Shown here: one piece after another, positions 8,762 to 17,746 of the stretch
How positions within the stretch are numbered: position 1 is the first letter of the stretch
How the letters are laid out: each line of letters starts with the position of its first letter
NCBI GenBank assembly: GCA_022841625.1
Contig: JALHRD010000020.1
Span: 39,735-103,734 of the forward strand
Origin: Xanthobacteraceae bacterium
GTDB lineage: Bacteria; Pseudomonadota; Alphaproteobacteria; Rhizobiales; Xanthobacteraceae
Reading direction: 5' to 3'
DNA: 64,000 nucleotides
Made by a program: the position numbers and the translations under genes
Notes under the pieces: generated by a model
Database searches by the model: none
Told to the model about the DNA's origin: nothing
Seen by the model: only the letters and a program-made list of their open reading frames with translations

Positions 8762-9526
8762 TTACTGGCGGCCGCCGCCGTTGGTCAGTTTCAGGAAGGC
8801 CTCTTCGATCGTTGCGGTCCCCGTTGCATGAACAAGCGCTGCTGGCGGAGTGTCGGTCAAAACCTTGCCGCGGTGGAGGACAACCACACGGTCGGCGTCC
8901 GCCACCTCGTCGCACAGGTGCGTCGCCCACAAGACCGCAACCCGGCGTTCCGTGCGCATGCTCAACAGCAGCTTGAGCAGGTCGCTTCGGCTCGCGGGGT
9001 CGAGCCCGACCGTCGGCTCGTCCATCAGCAGGACCCGCGGGTCGTGCATCAGCGCGCGCGCGAGTTCCACCCGCCGCCGGTTGCCGCCGCTGAGCTTGGC
9101 GGCCTTGTCGTTGGCGTTGTCCTTAAGCCCAAGTCGCGCCAGTTCGCCATCGATGCGCGCTTGTGCGCTGGCGTGCGGCATGCCGTGCAAGCCGGCGTGA
9201 AACAGCAAATTGGCGGTCACCGTCAGTTCCAGGTCAAGCGTCGGTTGTTGGAACACGATGCCAAGCTGTGCCAGCGCCGGCACCGGATCGCGCGACATGT
9301 CGTGGCCCACCACCGCGATGCGGCCGGAGTCGGGGACGAACAATCCGGACAGCAGTTGAAACAGGGTCGACTTGCCAGCGCCATTGGGGCCGAGCAGCGC
9401 CACAAACTCACCCGCTCGCACCTTGAAGCTGACGCCGTCGAGCGCGCGTAGCGGCCCGTAATTCTTAATGACGTCGTCAATCAGCAGGGCGGGGAGATCC
9501 GCGCCTCGGTCGCTTGCTTGGTTCAC
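8762..9526 (-). CDS. ABC transporter ATP-binding protein of the PQQ alcohol-oxidation system
   Basis: A 254-aa ATPase with Walker A GPNGAGKST, signature LSGGNRRRVELARAL, Walker B VLLMDEPTVGLD and a switch His in WATHLCDE. It resembles the ATPase subunit that accompanies PQQ-dependent alcohol dehydrogenases (PedA/PedC-type systems). Its ABC-2 permease and binding protein lie on the opposite strand at 10630-12663, so the ATPase is divergently placed. The start is a GTG at 9526. It shares its strand with the dehydrogenase at 6962-8635. Cargo and direction of transport are unknown. Confidence 0.85.
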   Translation of the reverse strand: MNQASDRGADLPALLIDDVIKNYGPLRALDGVSFKVRAGEFVALLGPNGAGKSTLFQLLSGLFVPDSGRIAVVGHDMSRDPVPALAQLGIVFQQPTLDLELTVTANLLFHAGLHGMPHASAQARIDGELARLGLKDNANDKAAKLSGGNRRRVELARALMHDPRVLLMDEPTVGLDPASRSDLLKLLLSMRTERRVAVLWATHLCDEVADADRVVVLHRGKVLTDTPPAALVHATGTATIEEAFLKLTNGGGRQ

Positions 9527-9647
9527 CGCAGTCCGCCCTTCGCCCGTTCGTTAACGGTGGCGCGTCAAGGCTTCGCCTTGCACCGCCACTTTGTTCGGGC
9601 GTACGCTGGCAGCAACAACCGTCATCTGCAAGGGAGGATACCGTCCA

Positions 9648-10637
9648 ATGGGCTTTGTTCGACAGGCGTTGAGCCTCATCCTGGTTGCGACCTTGGCGAC
9701 GTTTTTGGCGCCGACGCAGGCCGTCGCCAAGACCGGGCTGATCTTTGTCAGCAACGAGAAATCCGACAACATCCTCGTGCTCGATCCCAAAACCTATAAA
9801 GTGGTCAAGGAGATCAAGACCTCGCGCCGGCCGCGCGACATGCATTTCAGCGCCGACCGTAGCCGGCTCTATGTCGCTTGCGGCGACGCCGACGTGATCG
9901 ACATTATCGATGTCGCCAAGCTCGAAGTGATTGGCCGGCTTGCCACCGGCCCAAGCCCGGAAACGTTCGCGATCGATGACGCACGGCGGCGCATTTATGT
10001 CGCCAGCGAGGAGTCCGCAACCGTCTCGGTCATTGACATCGACCGGAACAAGATCGTGCAGGCGATCAAGACCGGCGAGGAGCCCGAAGGCGTCCATCTC
10101 AGTGAGGACGGCAAGACGCTGTATGTTACGTCGGAGGTCGGCAATCTGGTGCATCGGATCGACACCGAAGCCGGTCGGGCGGTTCAGGATGTCGTGGTCG
10201 GTACGCGGCCGCGCCGGTTCGCGGCCACCCCCGATCGCAAGGAACTGTGGGTGACGGCGGAATTGTCCGGCGAGATCACCATCATCGATCGCGCGAAGTT
10301 CGCGGTGTCCGGCACGATCGCGTTCTTGCCGCCCGGCATGCGCAAGAGCGATGTTACACCGGTCGGCCTCACCTTTACCCGCGACGGCAAGACCGCCTTT
10401 GTCGCGCTCGGCCATGCCGCCCATGTCGCGGTGGTCGACGTGCCGAGTCGAAAAGTCGAATTCTATATCCTGGTCGGCAAGCGCTCCTGGGGCGTCACGC
10501 TGGCGCGCGACGACCGAACGCTGTTTGTCGCCAATGGTCTCGGCGACGATATCACGGTCATTGATGTGCGCAGCCGCAAGGCGACGGTTTCGATCCCGGT
10601 CGGCCGCGTTCCCTGGGGCGTCGTAATCGATGATTAG
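9648..10637 (+). CDS. PQQ-catabolism-associated YVTN beta-propeller protein
   Basis: A 329-aa exported protein (signal MGFVRQALSLILVATLATFLAPTQAVA) composed of about seven YVTN/NHL-like blades such as GLIFVSNEKSDNILVLDPKTYKVVKEI, RLYVACGDADVIDIID, RIYVASEESATVSVID and TLFVANGLGDDITVID. Proteins of this type are a regular member of PQQ alcohol-oxidation clusters with the ABC genes that follow, though their job is unknown. AGGGAGGA lies 9 nt before the ATG at 9648. The gene overlaps the next by 8 nt, so translation is probably coupled. Confidence 0.85.
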   Translation: MGFVRQALSLILVATLATFLAPTQAVAKTGLIFVSNEKSDNILVLDPKTYKVVKEIKTSRRPRDMHFSADRSRLYVACGDADVIDIIDVAKLEVIGRLATGPSPETFAIDDARRRIYVASEESATVSVIDIDRNKIVQAIKTGEEPEGVHLSEDGKTLYVTSEVGNLVHRIDTEAGRAVQDVVVGTRPRRFAATPDRKELWVTAELSGEITIIDRAKFAVSGTIAFLPPGMRKSDVTPVGLTFTRDGKTAFVALGHAAHVAVVDVPSRKVEFYILVGKRSWGVTLARDDRTLFVANGLGDDITVIDVRSRKATVSIPVGRVPWGVVIDD

Positions 10638-11847
10638 CGTAACGGTGTTGGCGCGAATCGTCGTTGCGAGCGTATGCGCTGCTTGTCTTGCAGGTGCCGC
10701 CGATGCGCAGGAGGCGCCGGCGCCACAATCGCAAGTCACCGTCGGATATCTCTCGATCGAAGGCGATCCGCGCCACCAGCCGATCCGCGCTTCCGAGCGC
10801 CTGATCCTCCGGCCGCGCGAGCATCCATTTGTCGGCGCCCAGGTTGCGATCGAAGAGGCGCAGGCGCTCAGCCGTGTGCTGAGGATCGACTTCGCGCTCG
10901 AACGCATCGCCGTGAAATCGGCCGACATGCTCGCGTCCGCGCTTATGCAGGCGCATGAGACCCGCGGCATCCGCTTCTTTGTCGTCGATGCGCCGGCCGA
11001 GGCATTCCGGGCGTTGGCGGGGGCGGTGCAGGGGCGCGACGTGTTGCTGTTCAATGCCACCGCGCCCGACGATTGGCTGCGCCGCGAGCTTTGTGTGCGC
11101 GAAATCGTGCATACGCTGCCAAGCCTGGCCATGACCATGGACGGTCTGGTCCAGCATTTGGTGTCACGCAAATGGCGCGATATTCTGGTGCTGGAGGGCC
11201 CGGCAGCGGCCGATGCGGCCATGGTCCGGGCGTTCGAAGGTTCGGTCAAGAAGTTTGGCGCCCGCATTGTCGGCAAGCGCGAATTCAAGCCCGGCACCGA
11301 TCCGCGCGAGCGCGAAAAGAACAATCCGCTGCTACTCACGGCGCTCAACCGCGACTACGACGTGATCTTCGTTGCCGACGACGCCTTCGACTTTGCCCGT
11401 CAGGTGCCATATCGCACGATCCGCGCGCGGCCGGTGGTCGGCGCGATCGATCTGGAGCCGGTTGCCTGGCACTGGACCTGGGAGCGCCACGGTGGACCGC
11501 AGCTCAATTCGCGGTTCCAGCGCGCCGCCGGCGGCCGTCGTATGGAGAGTCTGGATTGGGCGGCGTGGATTGCGGTCAAGATGGTGGTGCAGGCGGCGTT
11601 GCGAACCGGTTCGGCCGATTTCAAGGCGCAGCGGGCGTTCATTCTCGGCGGCAACGGCTTCGACGGCTATAAGGGCCTTGCGGTCAGCGTACGTCCTTGG
11701 GACCAGCAGTTGCGGCAGGCGGTATTTCTCGCCACGCCCAATGCGGTGGTCGCGAGCGTGCCGGTCGAGGGGTTTCTTCATCGCGTCAGTACGCTCGACA
11801 CGCTCGGCGACGACGAGCAGGAAACGCCGTGCAAGCTTCATAGGTAG
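10630..11847 (+). CDS. Periplasmic binding protein of the PQQ-associated ABC system
   Basis: The 405-aa product has a signal peptide (MISVTVLARIVVASVCAACLAGAADAQ) and a type I periplasmic-binding fold like the branched-chain amino acid receptors, as seen in IVHTLPSLAMTMDGLVQHLVSRKWRDILVLEGP and DVIFVADDAFDFARQVP. This is the binding protein associated with PQQ alcohol dehydrogenase systems (PedB-like). It overlaps the beta-propeller gene by 8 nt and is followed at once by the permease. The ligand is not known. A sensor or sequestering role is as likely as import, because the partner permease is of the ABC-2 export class. Confidence 0.82.
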   Translation: MISVTVLARIVVASVCAACLAGAADAQEAPAPQSQVTVGYLSIEGDPRHQPIRASERLILRPREHPFVGAQVAIEEAQALSRVLRIDFALERIAVKSADMLASALMQAHETRGIRFFVVDAPAEAFRALAGAVQGRDVLLFNATAPDDWLRRELCVREIVHTLPSLAMTMDGLVQHLVSRKWRDILVLEGPAAADAAMVRAFEGSVKKFGARIVGKREFKPGTDPREREKNNPLLLTALNRDYDVIFVADDAFDFARQVPYRTIRARPVVGAIDLEPVAWHWTWERHGGPQLNSRFQRAAGGRRMESLDWAAWIAVKMVVQAALRTGSADFKAQRAFILGGNGFDGYKGLAVSVRPWDQQLRQAVFLATPNAVVASVPVEGFLHRVSTLDTLGDDEQETPCKLHR

Positions 11848-11853
11848 TTGATC

Positions 11854-12663
11854 ATGCAGCTTATCCATATCGTCCGCGCCATGCGCGCCGTCACGATGCG
11901 GGAGATCGTCAAGTTTGTGCAGCAGCGCGGCCGGCTTTTGTCCGCGATCGTGCGGCCGCTGATGTGGCTTGCGGTGTTCGCCGCCGGCTTTCATAACGTG
12001 TTCGGCGTCTCGATCATCCCGCCGTACAAAACCTACATCACCTATCAAGTTTATATCGTTCCGGGGCTCCTCGGCATTATCTTGCTGTTCCACGGCATGC
12101 AGTCATCGCTGTCGATGGTCTATGACCGCGAGATGGGAGTGATGCGGCTGCTATTGACCGCGCCGCTGCCGCGCTGGGTGCTGCTCGCCTGCAAGCTGAT
12201 CGCGGGCACGTCGCTGTCGGTCATCACCTGCTATGTCTTTTTGGTGGTGAGCATCCCCTTCGGCGTAACGTTCGATGCCATGGGCTGGCTCGCGGTTCTG
12301 CCGGCGCTGATTGTGTCCGGCTTGATGCTTGGCGCGCTCTGGCTGTTTCTTTCGGTCTATATCCGGCAGGTGGAGAATTTCGCCGGTGCGATGAACTTCG
12401 TGATGTTTCCGATGTTCTTCTTTTCCTCTGCGCTCTATCCGTTATGGAGGCTGCGCGAGGGAGGTTCGGAGCTGATCTATTGGATATCGCTGCTCAACCC
12501 GTTCACCCATGCGGTGGAAATGATCCGCTTTGCGCTTTACGGCCTGTTCGAGCCGGTGGCGACGGCGGTGGTGTGCGGGTCGACGGTGCTGTTCTTCATG
12601 CTCGCGACCTTCGGCTATGATCCGCAGCGTGGCATCATCCGCCGCGCGGCGCAGCCGGTATGA
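11854..12663 (+). CDS. ABC-2 type permease of the PQQ-associated ABC system
   Basis: A ~269-aa membrane protein with six predicted helices, e.g. VYIVPGLLGIILLFHGMQSSLSMVYDREMGVMRLLLTAPLPRWVLL and FVMFPMFFFSSALYPLWRL, typical of ABC-2 exporters and close to the PedC-type permeases of PQQ alcohol-oxidation loci. A TTG at 11848, directly after the upstream stop, is in frame, but the ATG at 11854 is the more likely start. It probably pairs with the ATPase encoded at 8762-9526. ABC-2 permeases usually export, which is odd beside a binding protein. Confidence 0.85.
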   Translation: MQLIHIVRAMRAVTMREIVKFVQQRGRLLSAIVRPLMWLAVFAAGFHNVFGVSIIPPYKTYITYQVYIVPGLLGIILLFHGMQSSLSMVYDREMGVMRLLLTAPLPRWVLLACKLIAGTSLSVITCYVFLVVSIPFGVTFDAMGWLAVLPALIVSGLMLGALWLFLSVYIRQVENFAGAMNFVMFPMFFFSSALYPLWRLREGGSELIYWISLLNPFTHAVEMIRFALYGLFEPVATAVVCGSTVLFFMLATFGYDPQRGIIRRAAQPV

Positions 12664-12666
12664 GCG

Positions 12667-13395
12667 TCATGCTTGGCTGAGCTTGCCTGCGATCTCTGCG
12701 CGCAGGGTTGCCAAGTCGGCCGCCGAGCGTTTCACGCGCGGCCGTGGAATCGGCACTTCGGCAAGGACGTGGGCGGGGCTCTCCGACAGCAGGAACAGCC
12801 GGTCGGCCAGGCCGATTGCCTCGTCAATATTGTGCGTCACCAAAAGCGTCGTCACGGGGCGGAAACTCACGAGTTCGGCAAGCTCCTCGCGCAGGCGTGC
12901 CGCCAAGGCATCGTCGAGCGATACGAACGGTTCGTCGAGCAGCAGAAGATCGGGTTCGACCGCAAGCGCGCGGGCCAGCGCCACGCGCCGTGCCAGGCCG
13001 AGCGACAACTCGCCCGGGAATAGGTTGCGATGGGTTTCGAGACCGAGTGTATGAAACAGCGCGGTCAATGTCGCGTCGCTTGCGCCGGGGGCGGCGAGCC
13101 GCACGTTTTGCTCAAGCGTGCGCCAGGGCAGGAGCCGCGGCTCCTGGAATACAAAGCCGAGCCGGCCATGATCGGGCAGGGCGACGCTGCCTTCATAGTC
13201 AGGGTCAAGTCCGGCGATGATCCGCAACAGCGTGGTCTTGCCGCAACCCGATGGCCCAACCAGTGCGCCGACCTCGCCGCTCTGGAGCGAAAACGCGAGG
13301 CCTCTGATGACATGCAGCGTGCCGCCGGAGGCGGACTGAAACGACTTCTGTCGGACGTCGACCTTAAGCCGCTTTAGGGCGCCAGCGCGAGACAT
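12667..13395 (-). CDS. SsuB/TauB-like ABC importer ATPase
   Basis: A 242-aa ATPase with Walker A GPSGCGKTT, Q-loop VFQEPRLLPW, a variant signature ELSLGLARRVALARAL (LSLGL instead of LSGGQ) and Walker B LLLLDEPFVSLDD. It is the last gene of a three-gene importer (binding protein, permease, ATPase) of the nitrate/sulfonate/taurine family. The ATG at 13395 is preferred to the TTG at 13404. It overlaps the permease end by about 30 nt. Placement next to the PQQ system suggests a co-selected substrate, but none can be named. Confidence 0.86.
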   Translation of the reverse strand: MSRAGALKRLKVDVRQKSFQSASGGTLHVIRGLAFSLQSGEVGALVGPSGCGKTTLLRIIAGLDPDYEGSVALPDHGRLGFVFQEPRLLPWRTLEQNVRLAAPGASDATLTALFHTLGLETHRNLFPGELSLGLARRVALARALAVEPDLLLLDEPFVSLDDALAARLREELAELVSFRPVTTLLVTHNIDEAIGLADRLFLLSESPAHVLAEVPIPRPRVKRSAADLATLRAEIAGKLSQA

Positions 13396-14101
13396 GTCGT
13401 TCAAGAGGCTGCACCAAAAATGTTTCGATCACGAGCATGACGGCGACGAAGGCGAGGGCGTAGGTCAGGATTTTAGTAACGTCGAACAGTTGAAATGCTA
13501 CCCCGATCTCGAAACCGACGCCATTGGGCCGCCCCAACAACTCGACGATCAGCACGATTTTCCAAACCAACGACAATCCGGAGCGTGCCGCGGCCGCAAG
13601 ATAGGGCGCAAGCTGCGGCAAGACAATGTGGCGCATGCGCGTCCAGGCGCTCATGCCAAACACCTGCGCCATTTCGTCAAGGCCGCGATCGAGCGAACGC
13701 GCGCCCTCGCGCACCGTGACGGTGGCGATTGGCAGTTTGTTGAGCGCCACCGCCGCGATTGCGGCAGTCTCGGTGAGGCCGGCCCAGACATAAGCCAGGA
13801 CGATGATGACCAGCGCCGGCAGATTGAGCAGCACCACCAGCCAGGGATCGCCCAGCCGATCGACGATCCGGTAGCGCCCCATCGCCAGGCCGAGCGCAGA
13901 GCCGAGCGCCATGGCGAGAGCAAACGCCACTGCCACGCGCGCCAGCGTCGCGCCGAGATTGAATGCGAGCGCGCCCGAGCGGGCTTCTTCGACGATCATG
14001 AGGGCGACCGCCTGCGGGTCTGGCAGCATCCGCGGTCCGGCCAATTGCGAGCCGATAAACCAAGCTGCCATCAGGAGCGCGAGCGAGACGATCCGCACCA
14101 T
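13364..14101 (-). CDS. SsuC-like ABC importer permease
   Basis: The 245-aa permease has about six membrane helices and the cytoplasmic EAA-type loop GARSLDRGLDEMAQVFGMSAWTRMRHIVLPQLAPYL that docks with the ATPase. It belongs to the nitrate/sulfonate/taurine importer family. Its ATG at 14101 overlaps the stop of the binding-protein gene (ATGA-type overlap), so the true protein starts there even though the frame stays open far upstream. It also overlaps the ATPase gene downstream, indicating one transcript. Confidence 0.87.
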   Translation of the reverse strand: MVRIVSLALLMAAWFIGSQLAGPRMLPDPQAVALMIVEEARSGALAFNLGATLARVAVAFALAMALGSALGLAMGRYRIVDRLGDPWLVVLLNLPALVIIVLAYVWAGLTETAAIAAVALNKLPIATVTVREGARSLDRGLDEMAQVFGMSAWTRMRHIVLPQLAPYLAAAARSGLSLVWKIVLIVELLGRPNGVGFEIGVAFQLFDVTKILTYALAFVAVMLVIETFLVQPLERHVSRWRPKAA

Positions 14102-15072
14102 CACGGTCGATTCTCCGGGCGGTAGAACGTGCCGGCGTCGAGTTCGCGCGCCGGGCCAACCAGCGTGGTGCCGCCGATCTCGGCGAGGACACGGTAGAGC
14201 GCGCGCGCATCGGCGAGTTCCTCGGCAATCGGACGACGCCAGATCCCTTCGCTGTAGCGCTGGCGGTAAATCGCGAGCGCCGCCGGATCGCTGACGCCGA
14301 TGCGCGGCGCAAGGCGCTGCCATTCTGGGGCGGAAAAGGCGAGGATTTCTTTGGCTTGGCGGGCGGCTTCGAGGAAACGCTCGACCGCCGATTGATTGCG
14401 CGCCGCCCATCCGGCGTCGAACGTATAGCCGACGATCGCGACCGGCGCCTTGGCGCCGAGCTGCCGCATGACGTCGTTGACCGTGACGGCGCGCGTGAAA
14501 CCTTTGCTTTCGAGATCGGCGCAGAAATTCCAGAACGTCAGCGTCGCGTCGTGCTCGCCTTGTAGCGCCTTGTGCGACAGCAGTGGCGGTGCGCCATAGA
14601 CGATAGTCGCCTGCCGCCGGAGGTCGAGCCCCGAGCGCAGCGCCAACGCCTGAAGCAGCAGCCAGCTCTTGTCGAGCGGGCCACCCGCGACCGCGAGTTT
14701 GCGGCCCTTGAGATCGGAAAGGCTCTTGATGGTGGATTGTGCCGGCACCATCACCGCGCCAAGCGTCGAGGATGACGGATAAAACACCAGCTTGTCGCCG
14801 AGCGCGCGCTCGCGCGCCACCCACAGCCAGTCGGACAGCATCAAATCGGCGGAACCGCCCTTGAGCGCAATCTTGCCGGCTTCGGTGGAGGCGAGTTCGA
14901 TCGGTTCGATTGCGAGATTAAACTTGCGATCGAGCCCATGTGTCTTGATGACGTCGAGTTCCCAGGCCAGGGTGCCGGTGCGCTGCACCGCCAACCGAAT
15001 GCGATCGTCGGCGCTCGCATTGCCTGCAAGGACCATCGCTGCCGCGATTACAGCCAGTCCGAGCCGACGCAT
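14101..15072 (-). CDS. SsuA/NMT1-like ABC importer substrate-binding protein
   Basis: A 323-aa exported protein (MRRLGLAVIAAAMVLAGNASA) of the type II binding fold used by taurine, sulfonate, nitrate and thiamine-precursor importers. Typical blocks are GLDRKFNLAIEPIELASTEAGKIALKGGSADLMLSDW and SDLKGRKLAVAGGPLDKSW. It is the first gene of the importer operon and overlaps the permease. Such binding proteins frequently accompany quinoprotein alcohol dehydrogenases. Substrate is not deducible here. Confidence 0.83.
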   Translation of the reverse strand: MRRLGLAVIAAAMVLAGNASADDRIRLAVQRTGTLAWELDVIKTHGLDRKFNLAIEPIELASTEAGKIALKGGSADLMLSDWLWVARERALGDKLVFYPSSSTLGAVMVPAQSTIKSLSDLKGRKLAVAGGPLDKSWLLLQALALRSGLDLRRQATIVYGAPPLLSHKALQGEHDATLTFWNFCADLESKGFTRAVTVNDVMRQLGAKAPVAIVGYTFDAGWAARNQSAVERFLEAARQAKEILAFSAPEWQRLAPRIGVSDPAALAIYRQRYSEGIWRRPIAEELADARALYRVLAEIGGTTLVGPARELDAGTFYRPENRP

Positions 15073-15218
15073 GCCAAATCCTCCTCAGGGCACCATTGCT
15101 GGTGGTGACGATGCCACAGCGGCCCATCATTGCAAACGCCGTGTGGGGCATTGCGTTGGATCAAGAAGTTTGGCCAGTAGTCGGTTGAAGTTGTCTTTGA
15201 CGGGCAGGAGATACGACC

Positions 15219-15719
15219 ATGATCGCACGGAGTCTGGTATTAGGGCTTGGCGCCGCAATTCTGATGGCGCCGGCCGCGCGGGCGCAGGACGGCCTCGTCA
15301 CCTACCGATCGATGAGTCCGGAGCTTGCGCTTGAATTGGCCCGCGCCACGCTGGCGTCCTGCCAGAAAAGCGGCTTTCAGGTTGCGGTCGCCGTGGTCGA
15401 CCGGTTCGGGACCGTGCAGGTCGTGCTGCGCGACCGCTTTGCCGGTCCGCATACGCCGCCGACGGCGACCGGCAAGGCCTGGACGGCGGTCACCTTCCGC
15501 ACCAACACCACCGAACTGGTAGCGCTGACGCAGCCGGGAATGCCGCAGTCCGGTCTGCGGAATCTGCCGGGTGCGGTTATTCTGGGCGGTGGCATGACAG
15601 TCGAAGCCGCCGGCGCATTGGTTGGCGCGGTTGGCGTATCGGGTGCGCCCGGCGGCGACGCCGACGATGCCTGCGCCAAGGCCGGGATCGAAGCGATCCG
15701 CGACAAGATCGATTTCTAA
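15219..15719 (+). CDS. Secreted GlcG/HbpS-family (DUF336) protein
   Basis: The 166-aa product has a signal peptide (MIARSLVLGLGAAILMAPAARAQ) followed by a GlcG/HbpS domain: LALELARATLASCQKSGFQVAVAVVDRFGTVQVVLRD, then TATGKAWTAVTF and GGGMTVEAAGALVGAVGVSGAPGGDADDACAKAGI. Family members bind haem or cobalamin-like ligands or act as accessory oxidoreduction proteins; exported forms often sit in quinoprotein clusters. It faces away from the SsuA-like gene and its end overlaps the soxD end by 4 nt on the other strand. Confidence 0.85.
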   Translation: MIARSLVLGLGAAILMAPAARAQDGLVTYRSMSPELALELARATLASCQKSGFQVAVAVVDRFGTVQVVLRDRFAGPHTPPTATGKAWTAVTFRTNTTELVALTQPGMPQSGLRNLPGAVILGGGMTVEAAGALVGAVGVSGAPGGDADDACAKAGIEAIRDKIDF

Positions 15720-16450
15720 TCGAGCTTCGGGGCTGTCTTGCTTTCCGGCGTGACGTCGATTGCCCGGGCGCGTCCGGTCACTTTGGCCGTGCCCGGCGCG
15801 CAATTGCTCATGCAGGGGTTCTTGCGCCAGAACGCCCGTTCGGTAGTTTCGCGGTCGTCGTCGATGAAGTTTCGCTCGTTGGGAAGCTTGATGGCTTTGA
15901 ACGTCGTTGCGTTGAGCTCAAAGCTTTCGTCCCGGATGATGTCGTTTAGATAAAGAACATAGGCGGTGAGTGCGTAGAGCTCATCGTTGGTCAGCGACTG
16001 CGCATTGCCAAACGGCATGGTGCGGCGAATGTAGTCAAACAGCGTCGATGCGTAGGGCCAATACGAGCCGACCGACCGGACCGGATCGTGGGTCGCGAGG
16101 CTGCCGTTGCCGCCGCTCAGGATCGGCCAGCGGCCGGCGCTCTCGCCGAATTCGCCATGGCAGGCGCTGCATTGCTGCATATAGAGCGCTTCGCCGGCTT
16201 TCACGGTGCCGCCGCCGGGCGGCAGTCCTTGACCGTCCGGCCGAACGTCGATGTCCCAGCCGGCGATTTCGTCCGGCGTCGCCGGGCGGCCGATGCCGAG
16301 TCGCTTGTGGGCCGCGGAAATCTGCTTGGCGGACGTCTTGGCCGCCGTCGTTTTTTGCTGCGCCGAGAGCGGGCTGCCGAGCGTGACGCCGAGCGCCAAC
16401 GCGAGAACCGCGCCAAGCGCGACGGTGGGGACTCTAGGAGACCTCGACAT
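15716..16450 (-). CDS. soxD: SoxD, cytochrome c subunit of sulfane dehydrogenase
   Basis: A 244-aa exported cytochrome c that pairs with SoxC to oxidise the sulfane sulfur bound to SoxY. It has an N-terminal hydrophobic signal (VALGAVLALALGVTLGSPLSA), haem motif CSACH at residues 94-98 and a likely axial Met in RTMPFGNAQSL. One haem only is visible, whereas the Paracoccus protein has two. The C-terminus carries a CMSNC pair. The ATG at 16450 overlaps the soxC stop by 17 nt, so the two subunits are translationally coupled. Confidence 0.9.
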   Translation of the reverse strand: MSRSPRVPTVALGAVLALALGVTLGSPLSAQQKTTAAKTSAKQISAAHKRLGIGRPATPDEIAGWDIDVRPDGQGLPPGGGTVKAGEALYMQQCSACHGEFGESAGRWPILSGGNGSLATHDPVRSVGSYWPYASTLFDYIRRTMPFGNAQSLTNDELYALTAYVLYLNDIIRDESFELNATTFKAIKLPNERNFIDDDRETTERAFWRKNPCMSNCAPGTAKVTGRARAIDVTPESKTAPKLD

Positions 16451-17726
16451 TTTCCACCTCGCCGTTCTTGTGGACCTGCCAGGTCTGGATACCGTTGTTG
16501 TGATAGACCGAATTGACACCGCGATAGCGGCGCAGCGCGTGCTTGGTCGGCTGCACATAGCCGGTTTCATCGATGGCGCGCGATTGCAGCAGCAATTCGC
16601 GGCCATCCCAATCGAATTCGTAATAGAAACGGGTGAGCGCCTTGTCCCACACCGGCCCATCGAGCTTGGCCGGCCGCCAATTGCGGCCGCCATCGAGCGA
16701 GACATCGACCCGCGCAATGCGGCCGCGGCCTGACCAAGCGAGGCCTGAAATCACGGTAAAGCCCGACGCATGCTTCATTCGGAGTTGCGGGCTCGGATCG
16801 GTGATCACGGACTTGGCGTCCATCACATAAGTGAAGCGCCGCGCCGTGCCATTTTCGAGCAGGTCGGTGTATTTGGAGGTCTCTTCGCGATGATGCCAGG
16901 GTTCGTCGCCGACCTCGATGCGGCGGATCCACTTGACCCACATATTGGCTTCCCAGCCCGGCACGACGATGCGCGCCGGATAGCCGTTCTCGGGCCGCAA
17001 CATTTCGCCGTTCATGCGGTAAGCCACCAGCGCGTCGTCGAGCGCCTTTTGCAGCGGCAGTGAACGGGTCATGGCCGCGGCATCGCTGCCTTCAAGCAGC
17101 AGCCATTTGGCGTTAGGGCGCAGTCCGGCCTCGGCGAGCAGCACTTTCAGCGGAACGCCGGTATACATCACGCAATGCACCATGCCGTGGGTGTATTGCG
17201 CGCCGTTGAGCTGCGCGCCGCGCCATTCCATGCCGGAATTTGCCGCGCATTCGCAGAAATAGGCGCGATTGACCCGCGGCATGCGCTTGAGGTCGTCGAG
17301 CGTGAATACCAGCGGCCGTTCGACCAAGCCATGCAGCATGAGCCGGTAATCTTTCGGATCGAGCTCAGCGATGCCGGCGTGATGGCGCTCAAAGCAGACG
17401 CCGTTCGGGGTGATGATGCCGTCAAGCTCGTGGATCGGCGTGAAACTGACCGAGCTTTGGCGCGAGGCTGTTAGCCATTCGACGTCGCGGCGGATGACAT
17501 GAGCCTCGTGCTTGGATGGCTTGCCATAGGAGCGCACGGCAACGCCGTCGCCGAGCATGCGCGACCAGTCGGCGACATTGGGCGGCAGATTGGCGGGATT
17601 GCCGTTGCTCTTGGGCGCGGCGCCGGCTGGACTGGTTAGCGCCGCGGTCCCGCCGGCGGCGAGGCCCGCGCGCAGGAAATCGCGGCGCGATGTCCGCTTG
17701 GTCTTGCCGGAGTCGTGCTGGTCCAT
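16434..17726 (-). CDS. soxC: SoxC, molybdenum cofactor subunit of sulfane dehydrogenase
   Basis: A 430-aa sulfite-oxidase-family molybdoenzyme with a Tat signal (TSRRDFLRAGLAAGGTAAL), consistent with folded export of a cofactor enzyme. The Moco cysteine lies in AYFCECAANSGMEW (Cys160). The C-terminal dimerisation domain includes VISGLAWSGRGRIARVDVSLDGGRNW. It acts with SoxD in complete thiosulfate oxidation without sulfur-globule accumulation. The ATG at 17726 begins the Tat signal; the frame stays open further upstream into soxB. Confidence 0.93.
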   Translation of the reverse strand: MDQHDSGKTKRTSRRDFLRAGLAAGGTAALTSPAGAAPKSNGNPANLPPNVADWSRMLGDGVAVRSYGKPSKHEAHVIRRDVEWLTASRQSSVSFTPIHELDGIITPNGVCFERHHAGIAELDPKDYRLMLHGLVERPLVFTLDDLKRMPRVNRAYFCECAANSGMEWRGAQLNGAQYTHGMVHCVMYTGVPLKVLLAEAGLRPNAKWLLLEGSDAAAMTRSLPLQKALDDALVAYRMNGEMLRPENGYPARIVVPGWEANMWVKWIRRIEVGDEPWHHREETSKYTDLLENGTARRFTYVMDAKSVITDPSPQLRMKHASGFTVISGLAWSGRGRIARVDVSLDGGRNWRPAKLDGPVWDKALTRFYYEFDWDGRELLLQSRAIDETGYVQPTKHALRRYRGVNSVYHNNGIQTWQVHKNGEVENVEVS

Positions 17727-17746
17727 GCTGGTTTCCGCTGCGCCTG

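Noticed and set aside
9477..11348. 623-aa open frame antisense to the beta-propeller and binding-protein genes
   Set aside because: Low-complexity Arg/Ser-rich sequence with no motif; both sense genes have signal peptides and conserved domains.
8762..12663. Treating the PQQ-associated ABC system as a simple branched-chain amino acid importer
   Set aside because: The permease is ABC-2 (exporter class), and the neighbours are the beta-propeller and PQQ dehydrogenase.
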